In this document: one piece after another, positions 52,610 through 62,256 of the stretch | Numbering within the stretch: position 1 is the first letter of the stretch | How the letters are laid out: every line of letters starts with the position of its first letter | NCBI RefSeq assembly: GCF_000220505.1 | Contig: NZ_AFPJ01000052.1 | Span: 52,361 to 116,360, forward strand | DNA from: Microbulbifer agarilyticus S89 | Lineage (GTDB): Bacteria; Pseudomonadota; Gammaproteobacteria; Pseudomonadales; Cellvibrionaceae | Direction: 5' to 3' | Length of the DNA stretch: 64,000 bases | Position numbers and translations under genes: made by a program | Notes under the pieces: model-generated | The model's database searches: none | What the model saw: the letters and a program-made list of their open reading frames with translations, nothing else | What the model was told of the DNA's origin: nothing

Positions 52610-55420
52610 ATGAAAAAGAACCTCCTTTCCGTAGCGGTTGCCGCTACGATTATGGTTCCAGCTCTGCCAGCTTTTGCGCAAGAAGAAGCACAAATGGTAG
52701 AAGAAGTTCTGGTAACCGGTTCGCGCATTCAACGCGCCGACCTTGAAGGGGCAAACCCCGTAACCGTTCTGTCCCGTGAAGAGCTGGTCGGCAGCGGTGA
52801 GCTCAGCATCGGTGACATCCTGCAAAACCTGCCGTCTTCCGCAGGTGCCGCGGTTAACACCGGCGTAAACAACGGCGGTTCCGGTGCCGTGCGCTTCTCC
52901 CTGCGTGGCCTCGGCTCTCAGCGTACCCTGGTACTGATCAACGGCCGTCGCGCTGTTGCTTCTGGTCTGGGTGCCAACTCTTCTGTCGACCTGAACAACA
53001 TCCCAGTTGCCATGATCGAGCGCGTTGAAGTGCTGAAAGATGGCGCTTCTGCGGTATACGGTTCCGACGCTATCGCCGGCGTTGTTAACATCATTACTCG
53101 CGAAGACTTTGAAGGTGCTGAGTTCACCAGCTCCTACGGCCAAACCAGTGAAGGCGACGGCGCGCAAGAGAACGCCAGCTTCACCTTCGGCACCGCGAGC
53201 GACAAGGGCAACTTCGTAGTATCCGGCTACTACGCCAACCAGGAGCCAATCTGGGCTGGCGACCGCGACTACTCCAAAGAAGAAATCTGGTTCCACCCGT
53301 ACTGGGACCCGCAGGGTCAGTACCCGGGCGGCTCTTCCGCAACTCCTTGGGGTAACTACCAAGGTTCCGACGGCAACCGCTACACCCGCGGCCCTGAGTT
53401 TGGCGACTTCCGCGCATACAGCGGCGCTACCGACGCGTATAACTACGCTCCAGCCAACTACACCCAGACCCCGAACGAGCGCTGGGGCTTTAGTGCATTC
53501 GGCAACTACAGCATTGGCGACCTGGGCGCGCTGGAAAACGTAGTAGTAAGTGCTGAGGCAATGTACACCCACCGTGGTTCTCAGCGTCTGATCGCACCTG
53601 AGCCGCTGGCACCGCTGGTATTCTTCGGTAGCCCGGCTCCGTATTCTGACCTGAACTACTACAACATCATGTACGGCCCGAAGAACGCTGACGGCGAGAC
53701 CATGGTATTGGACGACTGGCGTCGTCGTATGCTGGAAACCGGTGGCCGTGACCAGGTTCACGAGACCAACACTCACCAGCTTACCCTGGCGGTAGCCGGT
53801 GAACTGGGCGACTGGAACTGGGACCTCTCCGCTCTCTACGGTGAGAACGACGCTAACGTAATCGACAAGGGTTACTTCAACCTGGAGCGTGTTGCTGAAG
53901 CGGTTGGCCCGACCTTTGTTGATGGCGCCGGCAACATCCTGTGTAGCTCTGACGGCACCGAAGCTGGCGTAATCGATGGCTGTGTGCCGCTGAACGTATT
54001 CGGCGAACCTGGTACCGATACCGAAATCACCCAGGAAATGCTGCAGTACATCAGCGGCAACTACGTGTCTATCACGGAAGGTGGTAACGACATGGCTGCT
54101 GTGCAGTTCAACATGTCCGGTGGCCTTATGGATCTGCCGGCCGGTGAGCTGGGTATGGCATTCGGCGTTGAGCACCGCGCAGTAAGCGGCTTCTCCCAGC
54201 CAGACTCCCTGCAGCTGCTCGGCACCTCCACTGCAGGTTCCTCTCTGGCAACTGAAGGTTCTTACCACCTGAACGAAGCGTTTGTAGAATTCGCCGTTCC
54301 TCTGCTTGCTGGTCTGCCTGCAGTTGACTACCTGGATCTGAGCGTAGCGTCTCGTTACTCTGACTACAGCACCTTTGGTAGCACTACCAACTCCAAAGCT
54401 GGCCTGCGCTGGTCCATCAACGATGACCTGACCGTACGTACCACTGTGTCTGAAGCGTTCCGCGCACCTTCAATTCCTGAGCTGTACCAGGGTATTGCGA
54501 GCACCTTCCCGACCGTAACTGACCCGTGTGCAAATGATGCGAGCCAGTTCTGTATTGCCGATGGTGTACCTGCTGGCGGCTACAGCGACGAAGGTATCGT
54601 TCAGATTCCATCCAAGATTGGCGGCAGCGCTGAGCTGGAACCTGAAACTGCAGACATCTTCACCATTGGCCTGGTTTACCAGCCGTCCTGGCTGGAAGGC
54701 GCGTCCTTGACCCTGGACTACTGGGAAACTGAAGTTGACAATCTGATTTCAACTACTGGTCCTCAGGTAATCCTGGATAACTGTCACGCTAGCGGCCTCG
54801 ATTGCGACAAGATCGACCGTTGGGGTGCTGGTAGCGGCGCTGAAGTAGGCGGCATCATCTTCATCTACGACCTCAACACCAACGTTGGTGGTCTGGATGC
54901 CTCTGGTGTTGACCTGTCTCTGCGTCACCAGCTGGCTGAAACCAACTTCGGCCTGTTCGGCTTTGGTTTTGACGCTTCTTACGTGACCGAATACGACAAG
55001 ACCCTGTCCAATGGTGATGTGGTAAGCCACGCTGGTCGCTTCGAAGACAACCAGGACGGTAACTTCCCACGCTGGAAGTCCACCTTTACCACCAACTGGA
55101 CTTACGAGAACTGGGACGCGAGCTTCAGCAGCCGTTACATCCACGATGTAATGGAAACCCTGAACGGCTGGTACAACGTTGATCCGGCAAACGGATTTGC
55201 GCCTACCAATGAGCCGCACAAGGTTGACGCTCAGGTAATCCACGACATCCAAGTTTCTTACAACCTGGATGCCTACAAAGCACGCCTGACCCTCGGTATC
55301 GATAACTTTACCGATGAGCAGCCTCCGTTCGCTTACACCGGCTTTAATGACAACACTGACGTTCGTACCTACGAAACTCAGGGTCGCTTCATCTACGGCC
55401 GCGTAGGCTTTAACTTCTAA
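52610..55420 (+). CDS. TonB-dependent receptor
   Basis: 936 residues. Signal peptide MKKNLLSVAVAATIMVPAL... (cut near AFA-Q), TonB box EEVLVTGSRIQ, plug with VRFSLRGLGSQRTLVLINGRR and EVLKDGASAVYGSDAIAGVVNI, barrel ending FIYGRVGFNF. The sequence after the signal peptide is clearly different from the tandem pair before it, but the leader RNA is shared, so the three are likely co-regulated. It has its own terminator. Substrate unknown. Confidence 0.92.
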   Translation: MKKNLLSVAVAATIMVPALPAFAQEEAQMVEEVLVTGSRIQRADLEGANPVTVLSREELVGSGELSIGDILQNLPSSAGAAVNTGVNNGGSGAVRFSLRGLGSQRTLVLINGRRAVASGLGANSSVDLNNIPVAMIERVEVLKDGASAVYGSDAIAGVVNIITREDFEGAEFTSSYGQTSEGDGAQENASFTFGTASDKGNFVVSGYYANQEPIWAGDRDYSKEEIWFHPYWDPQGQYPGGSSATPWGNYQGSDGNRYTRGPEFGDFRAYSGATDAYNYAPANYTQTPNERWGFSAFGNYSIGDLGALENVVVSAEAMYTHRGSQRLIAPEPLAPLVFFGSPAPYSDLNYYNIMYGPKNADGETMVLDDWRRRMLETGGRDQVHETNTHQLTLAVAGELGDWNWDLSALYGENDANVIDKGYFNLERVAEAVGPTFVDGAGNILCSSDGTEAGVIDGCVPLNVFGEPGTDTEITQEMLQYISGNYVSITEGGNDMAAVQFNMSGGLMDLPAGELGMAFGVEHRAVSGFSQPDSLQLLGTSTAGSSLATEGSYHLNEAFVEFAVPLLAGLPAVDYLDLSVASRYSDYSTFGSTTNSKAGLRWSINDDLTVRTTVSEAFRAPSIPELYQGIASTFPTVTDPCANDASQFCIADGVPAGGYSDEGIVQIPSKIGGSAELEPETADIFTIGLVYQPSWLEGASLTLDYWETEVDNLISTTGPQVILDNCHASGLDCDKIDRWGAGSGAEVGGIIFIYDLNTNVGGLDASGVDLSLRHQLAETNFGLFGFGFDASYVTEYDKTLSNGDVVSHAGRFEDNQDGNFPRWKSTFTTNWTYENWDASFSSRYIHDVMETLNGWYNVDPANGFAPTNEPHKVDAQVIHDIQVSYNLDAYKARLTLGIDNFTDEQPPFAYTGFNDNTDVRTYETQGRFIYGRVGFNF

Positions 55421-55446
55421 GACCCAGTCTTAAAAGTTATCCCATT

Positions 55447-55478
55447 AAGCCATCGGCGTTCGCGCCGATGGCTTTTTT
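55447..55478 (+). terminator. terminator of TBDR 52610 with TTCG tetraloop
   Basis: Twelve-pair stem (55447-55458 with 55463-55474) closed by TTCG, T run to 55478. Very stable. Confidence 0.93.
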
Positions 55479-55544
55479 ATTGCATACGAAAATGAATCTG
55501 CCTAAATTACCCTTCCTGACTCCACGTTTTATGTATTTCCTACC

Positions 55545-57140
55545 ATGAGAAAAACTTTGGACAGTACTCCGCTTGACCTCGCAATACGAGAGCTTGAGCT
55601 ATCACTTAATAGCAACTCTCGCACTAAGTGCCTCGCAGCCGCAGACTGCCTAGCGTCGCGAGAGGACCTTAATGCCAAAGCCTGGCTGTTGCTCAGTGAG
55701 GTTTCACGTCGAGAAAACAACTTAGACAGTGCGATAAAATCCGCAAAAAAAGCTCACGCGCTTGACCCGCAACACCCACACTTTGCAGCTCAGCTCGCTT
55801 ACTGCCTGCTTTGTGATGGAGACTTTTTAGAGCTTGCTGAAGTATTGGACAACGCCAAACATCTTGCCTTCTATGACTCTTGGTCGCTTGAAAAACTTGC
55901 CATGGCAGCGGCATCGATCGACAAACATGATACGGCTCTGTTTTTCTATAAAAAATCTCTAGAAAACGGTCCCTCGAACCCATACCTATCCTACAACGAA
56001 GCAATTTCCAACATCGCTTTGGGGAATTTTTCATCTGCAGAAAAAAAGCTTCATGAAATCCCCACTGCCAGCCCATTGGCTGGAAAAAAATTTTGGGGCC
56101 TTGCCTTCATCAACAAACTATCAGCCGAGGATGCGAAACAGTTATCGACCCTCGCAAACTCAACAACCTTAGATGCCGAAAACGAGATTTTTATGAATTT
56201 TGCACTCGGCACATACTTTGAAAAAACGAAAGACTATTCGCTTTCCTTCGAACACTACAAAAAAGGCAATGAAGCAAAGCGAGTGCAAGTAAATTACTCA
56301 CCGCAAGAAGAAGAAAGTAGATTCAGCAGGCTCAAGCAGCAATTTGATAAAAAATGGGCCAGGGCAACTCTCAGCGGCAGTGAACAGGCCAAGATTATTT
56401 TTATTGTCGGCATGCCACGCACAGGCTCAACCCTGGTCGACCGCATCTTATCCGCCCACCCGGAAGTGAAATCCCTTGGCGAATTGAGAAACTTCGGCAT
56501 TTCAGTCCAAAAATTATGTAACCAAGCCCTATCACTGAATTTCGACACCCAAACAATAGCTTCAGCGGCAAACCTGTCGCTCGACGACCTGGGAAAACAT
56601 TATGTCCAAAGCCTTCCCCGTAAAGATATTGCGAGCGGTTATGTTATCGACAAAAACCCCTTCAATTTCTTGTACATACCATTAATCGCAAAGTCATTGC
56701 CAAACGCAAAGATACTCAACATCTCCAGAGACGCAATGGATACGTGTTTCAGCAATTACAAACAATTGTTTTCATCCATTGGCTTCTATTCGTACCGCTT
56801 GGAGGAAGTTGCTCACTATTACTTGTTATACCGAGATTTATTAAGCGAATGGAGCACACTGTTCGCGAACCAATTGAAAACGGTCAGTTACGAAAAGCTG
56901 GTTGGGGCCCCGGAGTCAGAAACGAAAGCACTACTTGACTTCCTTGATCTAAAAATGGACGAAAGCTGTTTGGACTTTCATAACCAGAAGGGGCAAATCG
57001 CGACCGCGAGCGCGGCGCAAGCGAGAAAACCGATCTACTCTACTTCGGTAGGAAAATGGCGGCGCTACGAAAATCATCTCTCGGCTGCCCTGAAGGTGTT
57101 GAACGAGGCAGGAGTACAGGTAAACTCGCCCGCGAATTGA
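55545..57140 (+). CDS. tetratricopeptide-repeat sulfotransferase
   Basis: 531 residues. The first about 240 form TPR-like helices (AWLLLSEVSRRENNLDSAIKSA; ALFFYKKSLENGPSNPYLSY). The C-terminal half is a PAPS sulfotransferase domain with the 5'-phosphosulphate loop IFIVGMPRTGSTLVDRIL at about 285-302, SLGELRN, and the 3'-phosphate site NISRDAMDTCFSNY. No signal peptide, so it acts in the cytosol, perhaps on tyrosine or on small molecules. It is AT-rich compared with its neighbours, pointing to later acquisition. TPR-sulfotransferases are often placed beside TBDR genes, but the link is unexplained. Confidence 0.85.
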   Translation: MRKTLDSTPLDLAIRELELSLNSNSRTKCLAAADCLASREDLNAKAWLLLSEVSRRENNLDSAIKSAKKAHALDPQHPHFAAQLAYCLLCDGDFLELAEVLDNAKHLAFYDSWSLEKLAMAAASIDKHDTALFFYKKSLENGPSNPYLSYNEAISNIALGNFSSAEKKLHEIPTASPLAGKKFWGLAFINKLSAEDAKQLSTLANSTTLDAENEIFMNFALGTYFEKTKDYSLSFEHYKKGNEAKRVQVNYSPQEEESRFSRLKQQFDKKWARATLSGSEQAKIIFIVGMPRTGSTLVDRILSAHPEVKSLGELRNFGISVQKLCNQALSLNFDTQTIASAANLSLDDLGKHYVQSLPRKDIASGYVIDKNPFNFLYIPLIAKSLPNAKILNISRDAMDTCFSNYKQLFSSIGFYSYRLEEVAHYYLLYRDLLSEWSTLFANQLKTVSYEKLVGAPESETKALLDFLDLKMDESCLDFHNQKGQIATASAAQARKPIYSTSVGKWRRYENHLSAALKVLNEAGVQVNSPAN

Positions 57141-57167
57141 ACATTGCCCCATATGTGGAACCCTTGA

Positions 57168-57752
57168 ATGGATACTTTGACAGCTTTCCTTACCCTCCTC
57201 TTCGTTATGGATCCACTGGGCAATATTCCAGTGTTCCTCGCCGCACTGAAGAACGTCCCGCCAAAGCGACAGCTGTATGTGATTATGCGCGAACTGATTT
57301 TCGCTCTAATCGTTCTGCTGGTGTTCCTGTACGCCGGACGCTTTGTCCTCGCATGGCTTGGGTTGTCGCAAGAAGCCATCCGAATTGCGGGCGCGATCAT
57401 CCTGTTCTTGATCGCCATACGTATGGTATTCCCTATTGAAGGGGGCATTATGGGTGAGCGGCTGGAGGGGGAACCTTTCTTTGTGCCGCTGGCGGTGCCG
57501 CTGGTGGCGGGGCCATCAACCATGGCCATCCTGATGCTAATGACCAATAGTGAGGGAGAACAGCTGTGGAACTGGACCCTCGCCTTGCTCGGCGCCTGGG
57601 GTGTGTCGGCGGTTATTCTGTTGGCATCCTCCCCTCTGGCCAAACTGTTGGGTAATCGGGGACTGATTGCCGTGGAGAGGCTGATGGGTATGGTGCTGGT
57701 AATGTTGGCCGTGCAGCTGTTTCTCGACGGTATCAAACAGAGTCTTAATTAA
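57168..57752 (+). CDS. yhgN: MarC-family integral membrane protein, YhgN-like
   Basis: 194 residues with six hydrophobic segments, the layout of the MarC family. FVMDPLGNIPVFLA at the start and FFVPLAVPLVAGPSTMA in the middle are the family signatures; RLMGMVLVMLAVQLFLDGI closes it. It is closest in pattern to YhgN. Function is not established; MarC itself is no longer thought to give antibiotic resistance. It begins 27 bases after the sulfotransferase stop. Confidence 0.88.
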   Translation: MDTLTAFLTLLFVMDPLGNIPVFLAALKNVPPKRQLYVIMRELIFALIVLLVFLYAGRFVLAWLGLSQEAIRIAGAIILFLIAIRMVFPIEGGIMGERLEGEPFFVPLAVPLVAGPSTMAILMLMTNSEGEQLWNWTLALLGAWGVSAVILLASSPLAKLLGNRGLIAVERLMGMVLVMLAVQLFLDGIKQSLN

Positions 57753-57774
57753 GCCATTATTAATTAAGCCATTG
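57745..57774 (+). repeat. 15-base tandem duplication at the marC-family stop codon
   Basis: Two adjacent copies of a TTAATTAAGCCATT unit; the first contains the TAA stop. It probably arose by local slippage. Confidence 0.7.
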
Positions 57775-57777
57775 CTA

Positions 57778-57809
57778 CGTTCTGGGCGCGGAGGCCGCCC
57801 CAGAACGTC
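57778..57809 (+). other. GC-rich hairpin after the marC-family gene
   Basis: Arms ACGTTCTGGG (57778-57787) and CCCAGAACGT (57800-57809) around a GC-rich loop; no T run. May stabilise the mRNA end or act as a weak terminator. Confidence 0.55.
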
Positions 57810-58288
57810 CTCCATGTAGTTAATGCGCGCAGCGCCCATTCCGCTGCCGATCCTGCCCCTTTACTAAATCGCCACGTCAAAGTCGCAAAAAGCGCATTTC
57901 CCAGTCATTGCGGCTGCACAAATTGCGCTCCACAGAACTTAGCTCCACCACTGGCGAAGAAAGCAAGCAATCGTGTAAAAAACAGTCAAGACGAGATCTG
58001 TTTGATTTTTATACGAGAAGCACCCTCTTCTGCGATAGCCCTGTTCATCCTAATTTTTATAAAAAATTAATAATTTCTAATAAAAACAATCAGACAGTAA
58101 GGATGCAGAGACTTTACGCTGCTCGTATTTCATACAATACGAGCAAAAGCCACCCAAATTGGTGCAATTAACATAGATACACCAATGTCACGTTAGTTCC
58201 ATAAATTATTTTTGTCCTTTAAAGTCAGCTCGCACTCGAAATAGAGCAATCAGATAAAAGTGCTTCTTAAAACATAAAGGACACATCT
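57810..58288. other. upstream region of the fifth TonB-dependent receptor
   Basis: Part of a 536-base gap. It turns strongly AT-rich from about 58000 and should hold the receptor promoter. A perfect hairpin GCTCGTATT (58121-58129) / AATACGAGC (58136-58144) with a 6-base loop lies in the middle and may be an operator. The two-hairpin leader of the other receptors is absent. No gene seen. Confidence 0.5.
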
Positions 58289-60991
58289 ATGATCAAGACC
58301 AAGTTGAGTATCGCTATTGCGGCCTTCAGCAGCATCGCTGCCGCTGGCGTTTCTGCTCAGGAAAGCGTCCCCGGCCCTGCGGTTGAGGAAGTGATCGTTA
58401 CCGGTTCCCGCATTGCGCGCGACCCACTGTCGACCACCGGCCCGATCACCATTGTGGATTCCGAGGCGATCAGCCGCTCCGGGGTAGGAACCATCGACGA
58501 ACTGCTGAACCAGCTGCCGTCCATGGGCACCACCGGCATCAACGCCAATGACAACAACGGCGGCCAAGGCCTCGCGTTCGTTGACCTGCGTAACCTGGGC
58601 TCCGCACGTACTCTTGTGTTGGTCAATGGTCGCCGCTTCGTTTCTTCCGCTTCTGGCGTGAGTTCCGCGGTAGACATGAACAACATCCCCGTTGAAATGA
58701 TCGATCGCATCGAAGTGCTGACCGATGGTGCTTCGGCGGTTTACGGCTCCGATGCCGTTGCCGGCGTCATCAACGTGGTCATGAAAGATTCTTTTGAAGG
58801 CCTGCGCATCAATGCCCGCGCCGGCGCTACTTCCGAAGGCGGTGGTGAGAATGGTGATATCTCTTTCACGTTCGGTAGTGAAGGCGATCGCGGCAGCTTT
58901 ATTGCCAACATCAGCCACAGCCAGCGCGATGAGATTACCTACAACGATCGCGACTGGGCGGGCCTGACCAGCTCCATGGGTCCAAATGGCAATATCTTCA
59001 CCAACTATGGTGCCTTCAGCATCCAGGAAGATGGCCTGACTCTGGGCAGCTATGCCGGCTATGACATTGGCCAGCACATGTGGCTGTCTGGTGCGATGGA
59101 GCGCAGCTCTGCAACCGCATCTGGTAAATACTCCATCACCGACAGCGTTGAGCTGTGGGGTGAAGCGAGCTTCACCACCAAAACCACCAATCAGCAGCTG
59201 GCCGCACAGCCAATGTATGCGGGTAACGGTTTTGTGCTGGACCCAGAAGTACACCTGCCGGAAGCGATCAAGTCGCAGCTGCAAGATGCGTGGCAGCAGG
59301 CGGACGATGCCTATCAGATTGAGCTGGCCGCATATGATGCTGCGGTAGCGCAATGGGAAGCCCAGGGCAGCCCTGAAGGCCTTGAGCCCACCGCGCCGGT
59401 TGCTTCCCACGGTACCGACTGGGTCGACGGTTTCTCTGATTTCCGCATCCGTCCCGTATCCGGCGGCACCCGTGCTTACGAGCAAACCACCGATACCTAC
59501 CGCCTGGCCACTGGTCTCAGCGGGGACTTCTCCAACGGCTGGAGCTGGGACTCCTTCGTAAGCTACGGCAAAAACGAAGGCGACAACGTAACCCTGAACT
59601 CCTACAACAAAACCAAGCTGGAGGAGATATTCAGCGGTGAAGCGGGCCTGGATTACAACTTCGCTGGCGGCATGAGTGCCGAAATCATGGACTACTTCCG
59701 CTATGACGATCGTGAGAACAACTCTTACGAACTGATCAACGCGGGTGCAGCCTTGTCCGGTGACATCGACGCGATCGAATTCCAGGGCGGTGTACTTGGC
59801 TTCGCAGCGGGTATTGAGTACCGCGAAGAGTCCGGTGAGTTCAACCCATCCCAGGAAACCCAGGACGGCGCGACCTTCGGCAACCAGCAAGACGCTACCG
59901 GTGGCGAGTACGACGTTACTGAGGTATTTGCTGAGTTCAACTTGCCAATTCTGCAAGGTGCACGCTTTGCCGAAGAACTGACTGCAGACGTAGCGGTTCG
60001 CTACTCCGACTTCAGCACCTTCGGTGGCCAGAGCACTGGTAAAGTGGGCCTGGTTTACGCGCCGGTGGAAGACGTGCGTTTCCGTACCAGCTACTCCACT
60101 TCTTTCCGCGCGCCAGGTATCTACGAGCTGTTCAGCGGATCTGCCCAGAGCTATGAATTCCTGATCGACCCGTGCGATACCAGTGCGGCCAACGAAGATG
60201 GCCAGGGTTCAAACTGTGGCATGGTCGGTACCGGCTTTACCCAGGCGGGTAACCAGGTTCCCACCAACATCGGCGGCAACGAAGAGCTGACCCCGGAAGA
60301 AGCGGAAACCTTCACCGCTGGTATCGTGTGGACCCCGAGCTTCGTGAACGACCTGTCCATCACCCTGGACTACTACGACATCAGCATTGAAGATGCGATC
60401 ACCACCCCGGACCTGCAGCGCATCCTGGATGACTGCTTCCGTGACGGTGTTGCGAGCGCATGCCAGTTCGTAACTCGTGGCGCTGGTGACCAGATTGTTG
60501 CACTGGAAGGCTCCAAGATGAACATTGGCCAGGTTGACACACGCGGCGTTGACGTCGACATCGTGCAAAACCTGGACTTCAACGCTGGCCGCCTGGCGCT
60601 GCGCGCCCAGGCTTCCCGCCTGCTGGAGTACAAGGAGTTTAACGAGCAGTCTGGTACCGAATCCGACTACCTCGAATACGTAGGTACCACCGGTGGTCTG
60701 TACGTGAAATGGCGCGGCCTGGCCAGCGCTACCTGGTACGGTAACGACTGGGACATGGGTGCTGAAATGCAGTACTTCGACGATGGCTATAGCCCGTACA
60801 AGCCGGTTAAGTCCAAGACTTACCTGAACCTGCGTGCTGGTTGGGACATCAACGAAGGCACCCGCCTGTCCGCGGGTATCGACAACGTAGCTGACAAGGT
60901 TCCGGAAGATACCTCCGGCTACGGCGACTGGAACAGCTTCTACGACTTCCAGGGTCGTTACTTCTGGGCTGGTGCTTCTTACCAGTTCTAA
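58289..60991 (+). CDS. TonB-dependent receptor
   Basis: 900 residues. Signal peptide (MIKTKLSIAIAAFSSIAAA..., cut near VSA-Q), TonB box EEVIVTGSRIA, plug with FVDLRNLGSARTLVLVNGRR and EVLTDGASAVYGSDAVAGVINV, and barrel ending YFWAGASYQF. AAGGA lies 10 bases before the ATG. A Glu/Gln-rich insertion of about 50 residues (near 335-380) forms a helical external or periplasmic loop that is not usual in the other four receptors. No regulator is adjacent. Substrate unknown. Confidence 0.9.
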   Translation: MIKTKLSIAIAAFSSIAAAGVSAQESVPGPAVEEVIVTGSRIARDPLSTTGPITIVDSEAISRSGVGTIDELLNQLPSMGTTGINANDNNGGQGLAFVDLRNLGSARTLVLVNGRRFVSSASGVSSAVDMNNIPVEMIDRIEVLTDGASAVYGSDAVAGVINVVMKDSFEGLRINARAGATSEGGGENGDISFTFGSEGDRGSFIANISHSQRDEITYNDRDWAGLTSSMGPNGNIFTNYGAFSIQEDGLTLGSYAGYDIGQHMWLSGAMERSSATASGKYSITDSVELWGEASFTTKTTNQQLAAQPMYAGNGFVLDPEVHLPEAIKSQLQDAWQQADDAYQIELAAYDAAVAQWEAQGSPEGLEPTAPVASHGTDWVDGFSDFRIRPVSGGTRAYEQTTDTYRLATGLSGDFSNGWSWDSFVSYGKNEGDNVTLNSYNKTKLEEIFSGEAGLDYNFAGGMSAEIMDYFRYDDRENNSYELINAGAALSGDIDAIEFQGGVLGFAAGIEYREESGEFNPSQETQDGATFGNQQDATGGEYDVTEVFAEFNLPILQGARFAEELTADVAVRYSDFSTFGGQSTGKVGLVYAPVEDVRFRTSYSTSFRAPGIYELFSGSAQSYEFLIDPCDTSAANEDGQGSNCGMVGTGFTQAGNQVPTNIGGNEELTPEEAETFTAGIVWTPSFVNDLSITLDYYDISIEDAITTPDLQRILDDCFRDGVASACQFVTRGAGDQIVALEGSKMNIGQVDTRGVDVDIVQNLDFNAGRLALRAQASRLLEYKEFNEQSGTESDYLEYVGTTGGLYVKWRGLASATWYGNDWDMGAEMQYFDDGYSPYKPVKSKTYLNLRAGWDINEGTRLSAGIDNVADKVPEDTSGYGDWNSFYDFQGRYFWAGASYQF

Positions 60992-61031
60992 GTCACGCAC
61001 TTGGAGTTGTAGACGTTCCGTCGAACGAAAA

Positions 61032-61058
61032 GGGGATGCCATTGGCATCCCCTTTTTT
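61032..61058. terminator. bidirectional terminator after the fifth TonB-dependent receptor
   Basis: Stem GGGGATGCC (61032-61040) / GGCATCCCC (61044-61052), T run to 61058 and A run before, so it can serve both the receptor gene and the converging lipoprotein gene. Confidence 0.92.
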
Positions 61059-62256
61059 ATTCTTCTCGATTACTGATTAGATACTTCAGTTTGCGGTTAT
61101 AGGCACTTTGTGTCCCCGGGTTATCCGCTAACGAAAACGCCTCGGAGAAATGCGCTCGGGAATCATCGAACTCGCCCAAACGGAAGCGTGTGAGTCCCAT
61201 TAAGAAGTGAAACCGGTGATCCTTCTCGTATTGCCAGATAGCGCGCCTCAGCTGGCTTTTCGCACTCTTGTAGTCCCCCTCCTCATACGCCGCGCGCGCC
61301 TGATAGTAGAGGTAATATGGATTGCGCTCACGATGGTAGCGGGCCCGCTTCGCGTAATAATCGGCAAGTTCAAACTGCTCCTGCCGGCGATGCAGCCGCT
61401 CCAGGTTACTCATCGCAATCGCATGATCTCCCTGCAGCTGCAACGCGCGTTTATAACTTTCCTCGGCCGCATCGAATACCTGATTGCGGCTGTAAAACGC
61501 CCCAAGGTTGGCCCACAGGTCCGCACTGTACGGCCTCAACTCCAGTGATTTGCGCAAATAGCGAAAGGCATCGCGCATCTCACCTTGCTGCATCAGCTCG
61601 AGGCCGCGGTTACTGTAAAACTGGGCGAAGGCCTCAGTATCGGAAATTTTGCGCTGGTCGTAGACCGGGTCATACGCCTGCAGATTAAAGTCGACTACAC
61701 GGCGTCCGCGCGGGCTCTGGCTCACCATATTGATATGGCGATACACCACAAAGGTCTGCGCTTCCTCGTGTCCCCACACCGGAGGCACCTCTACCTGATT
61801 GAAGTAAGCATTGGCACCGAGCTCCCGCGCCATGGCAACCATCATTACGGTAAAGGCCATGCAGTTACCCACTTGCTGGGAGTAGGTTTCGCTGGCAGTG
61901 AGCGTCTTGTCCGCATGGTACTGCACCGTGTAGTCGTGGCGCTCAAACCCCTTGAGCAATAACTGCAGACGATGCTGGGGGCCCGATTCCGGCGCAATTT
62001 CCGCGAGATAAGCCCGCATTTCCGGAGCCAGGCCGAGAATATCGTCGTCAGGCAGCTCCGCGAGACGTACAGGTTCTGCAAACAGCGGCTGGCCGGATAG
62101 TAGCCACGAGGTATTCACTGGCAGCTGCACTTCGTCCGGGACACTGGCACAGCCGCTTAGCAGGAGTACCAGGGCACCGAACCAGAGCCTGTTCCGCCAG
62201 GCCGCCAGCGGTGACCAATTTTTGCCTGCCATTCCAGAATATTCCGGGGTTTTCAT
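61057..62256 (-). CDS. lipoprotein with transglutaminase-like and TPR domains
   Basis: 399 residues from the ATG at 62256, which has GGGGAG seven bases before; longer frames exist upstream. After a basic start comes a lipobox LLLSGC. Residues about 70-200 form a transglutaminase-like domain with QQVGNCMAFTVMMVAMAREL (catalytic-like Cys) and FVVYRHINMVS; the acid residue probably lies in RRVVDFNLQAY. The second half is four to five TPRs (AFRYLRKSLELRPYSADLWANLGAFYS). Possible role: periplasmic or outer-membrane anchored assembly factor or peptidase-like enzyme. It is divergent from the peptide transporter gene. Confidence 0.75.
   Translation of the reverse strand: MKTPEYSGMAGKNWSPLAAWRNRLWFGALVLLLSGCASVPDEVQLPVNTSWLLSGQPLFAEPVRLAELPDDDILGLAPEMRAYLAEIAPESGPQHRLQLLLKGFERHDYTVQYHADKTLTASETYSQQVGNCMAFTVMMVAMARELGANAYFNQVEVPPVWGHEEAQTFVVYRHINMVSQSPRGRRVVDFNLQAYDPVYDQRKISDTEAFAQFYSNRGLELMQQGEMRDAFRYLRKSLELRPYSADLWANLGAFYSRNQVFDAAEESYKRALQLQGDHAIAMSNLERLHRRQEQFELADYYAKRARYHRERNPYYLYYQARAAYEEGDYKSAKSQLRRAIWQYEKDHRFHFLMGLTRFRLGEFDDSRAHFSEAFSLADNPGTQSAYNRKLKYLISNREE

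Noticed and set aside
46814-54268. Very long open frames on the minus strand opposite the TonB-dependent receptor genes (up to about 640 codons), also at 58250-59956
   Set aside because: They lie exactly antisense to genes with clear signal peptides, plugs and barrels. They have no family features, and arise from strong codon bias in the receptors; the copies mirror each other only because the receptors are duplicated.
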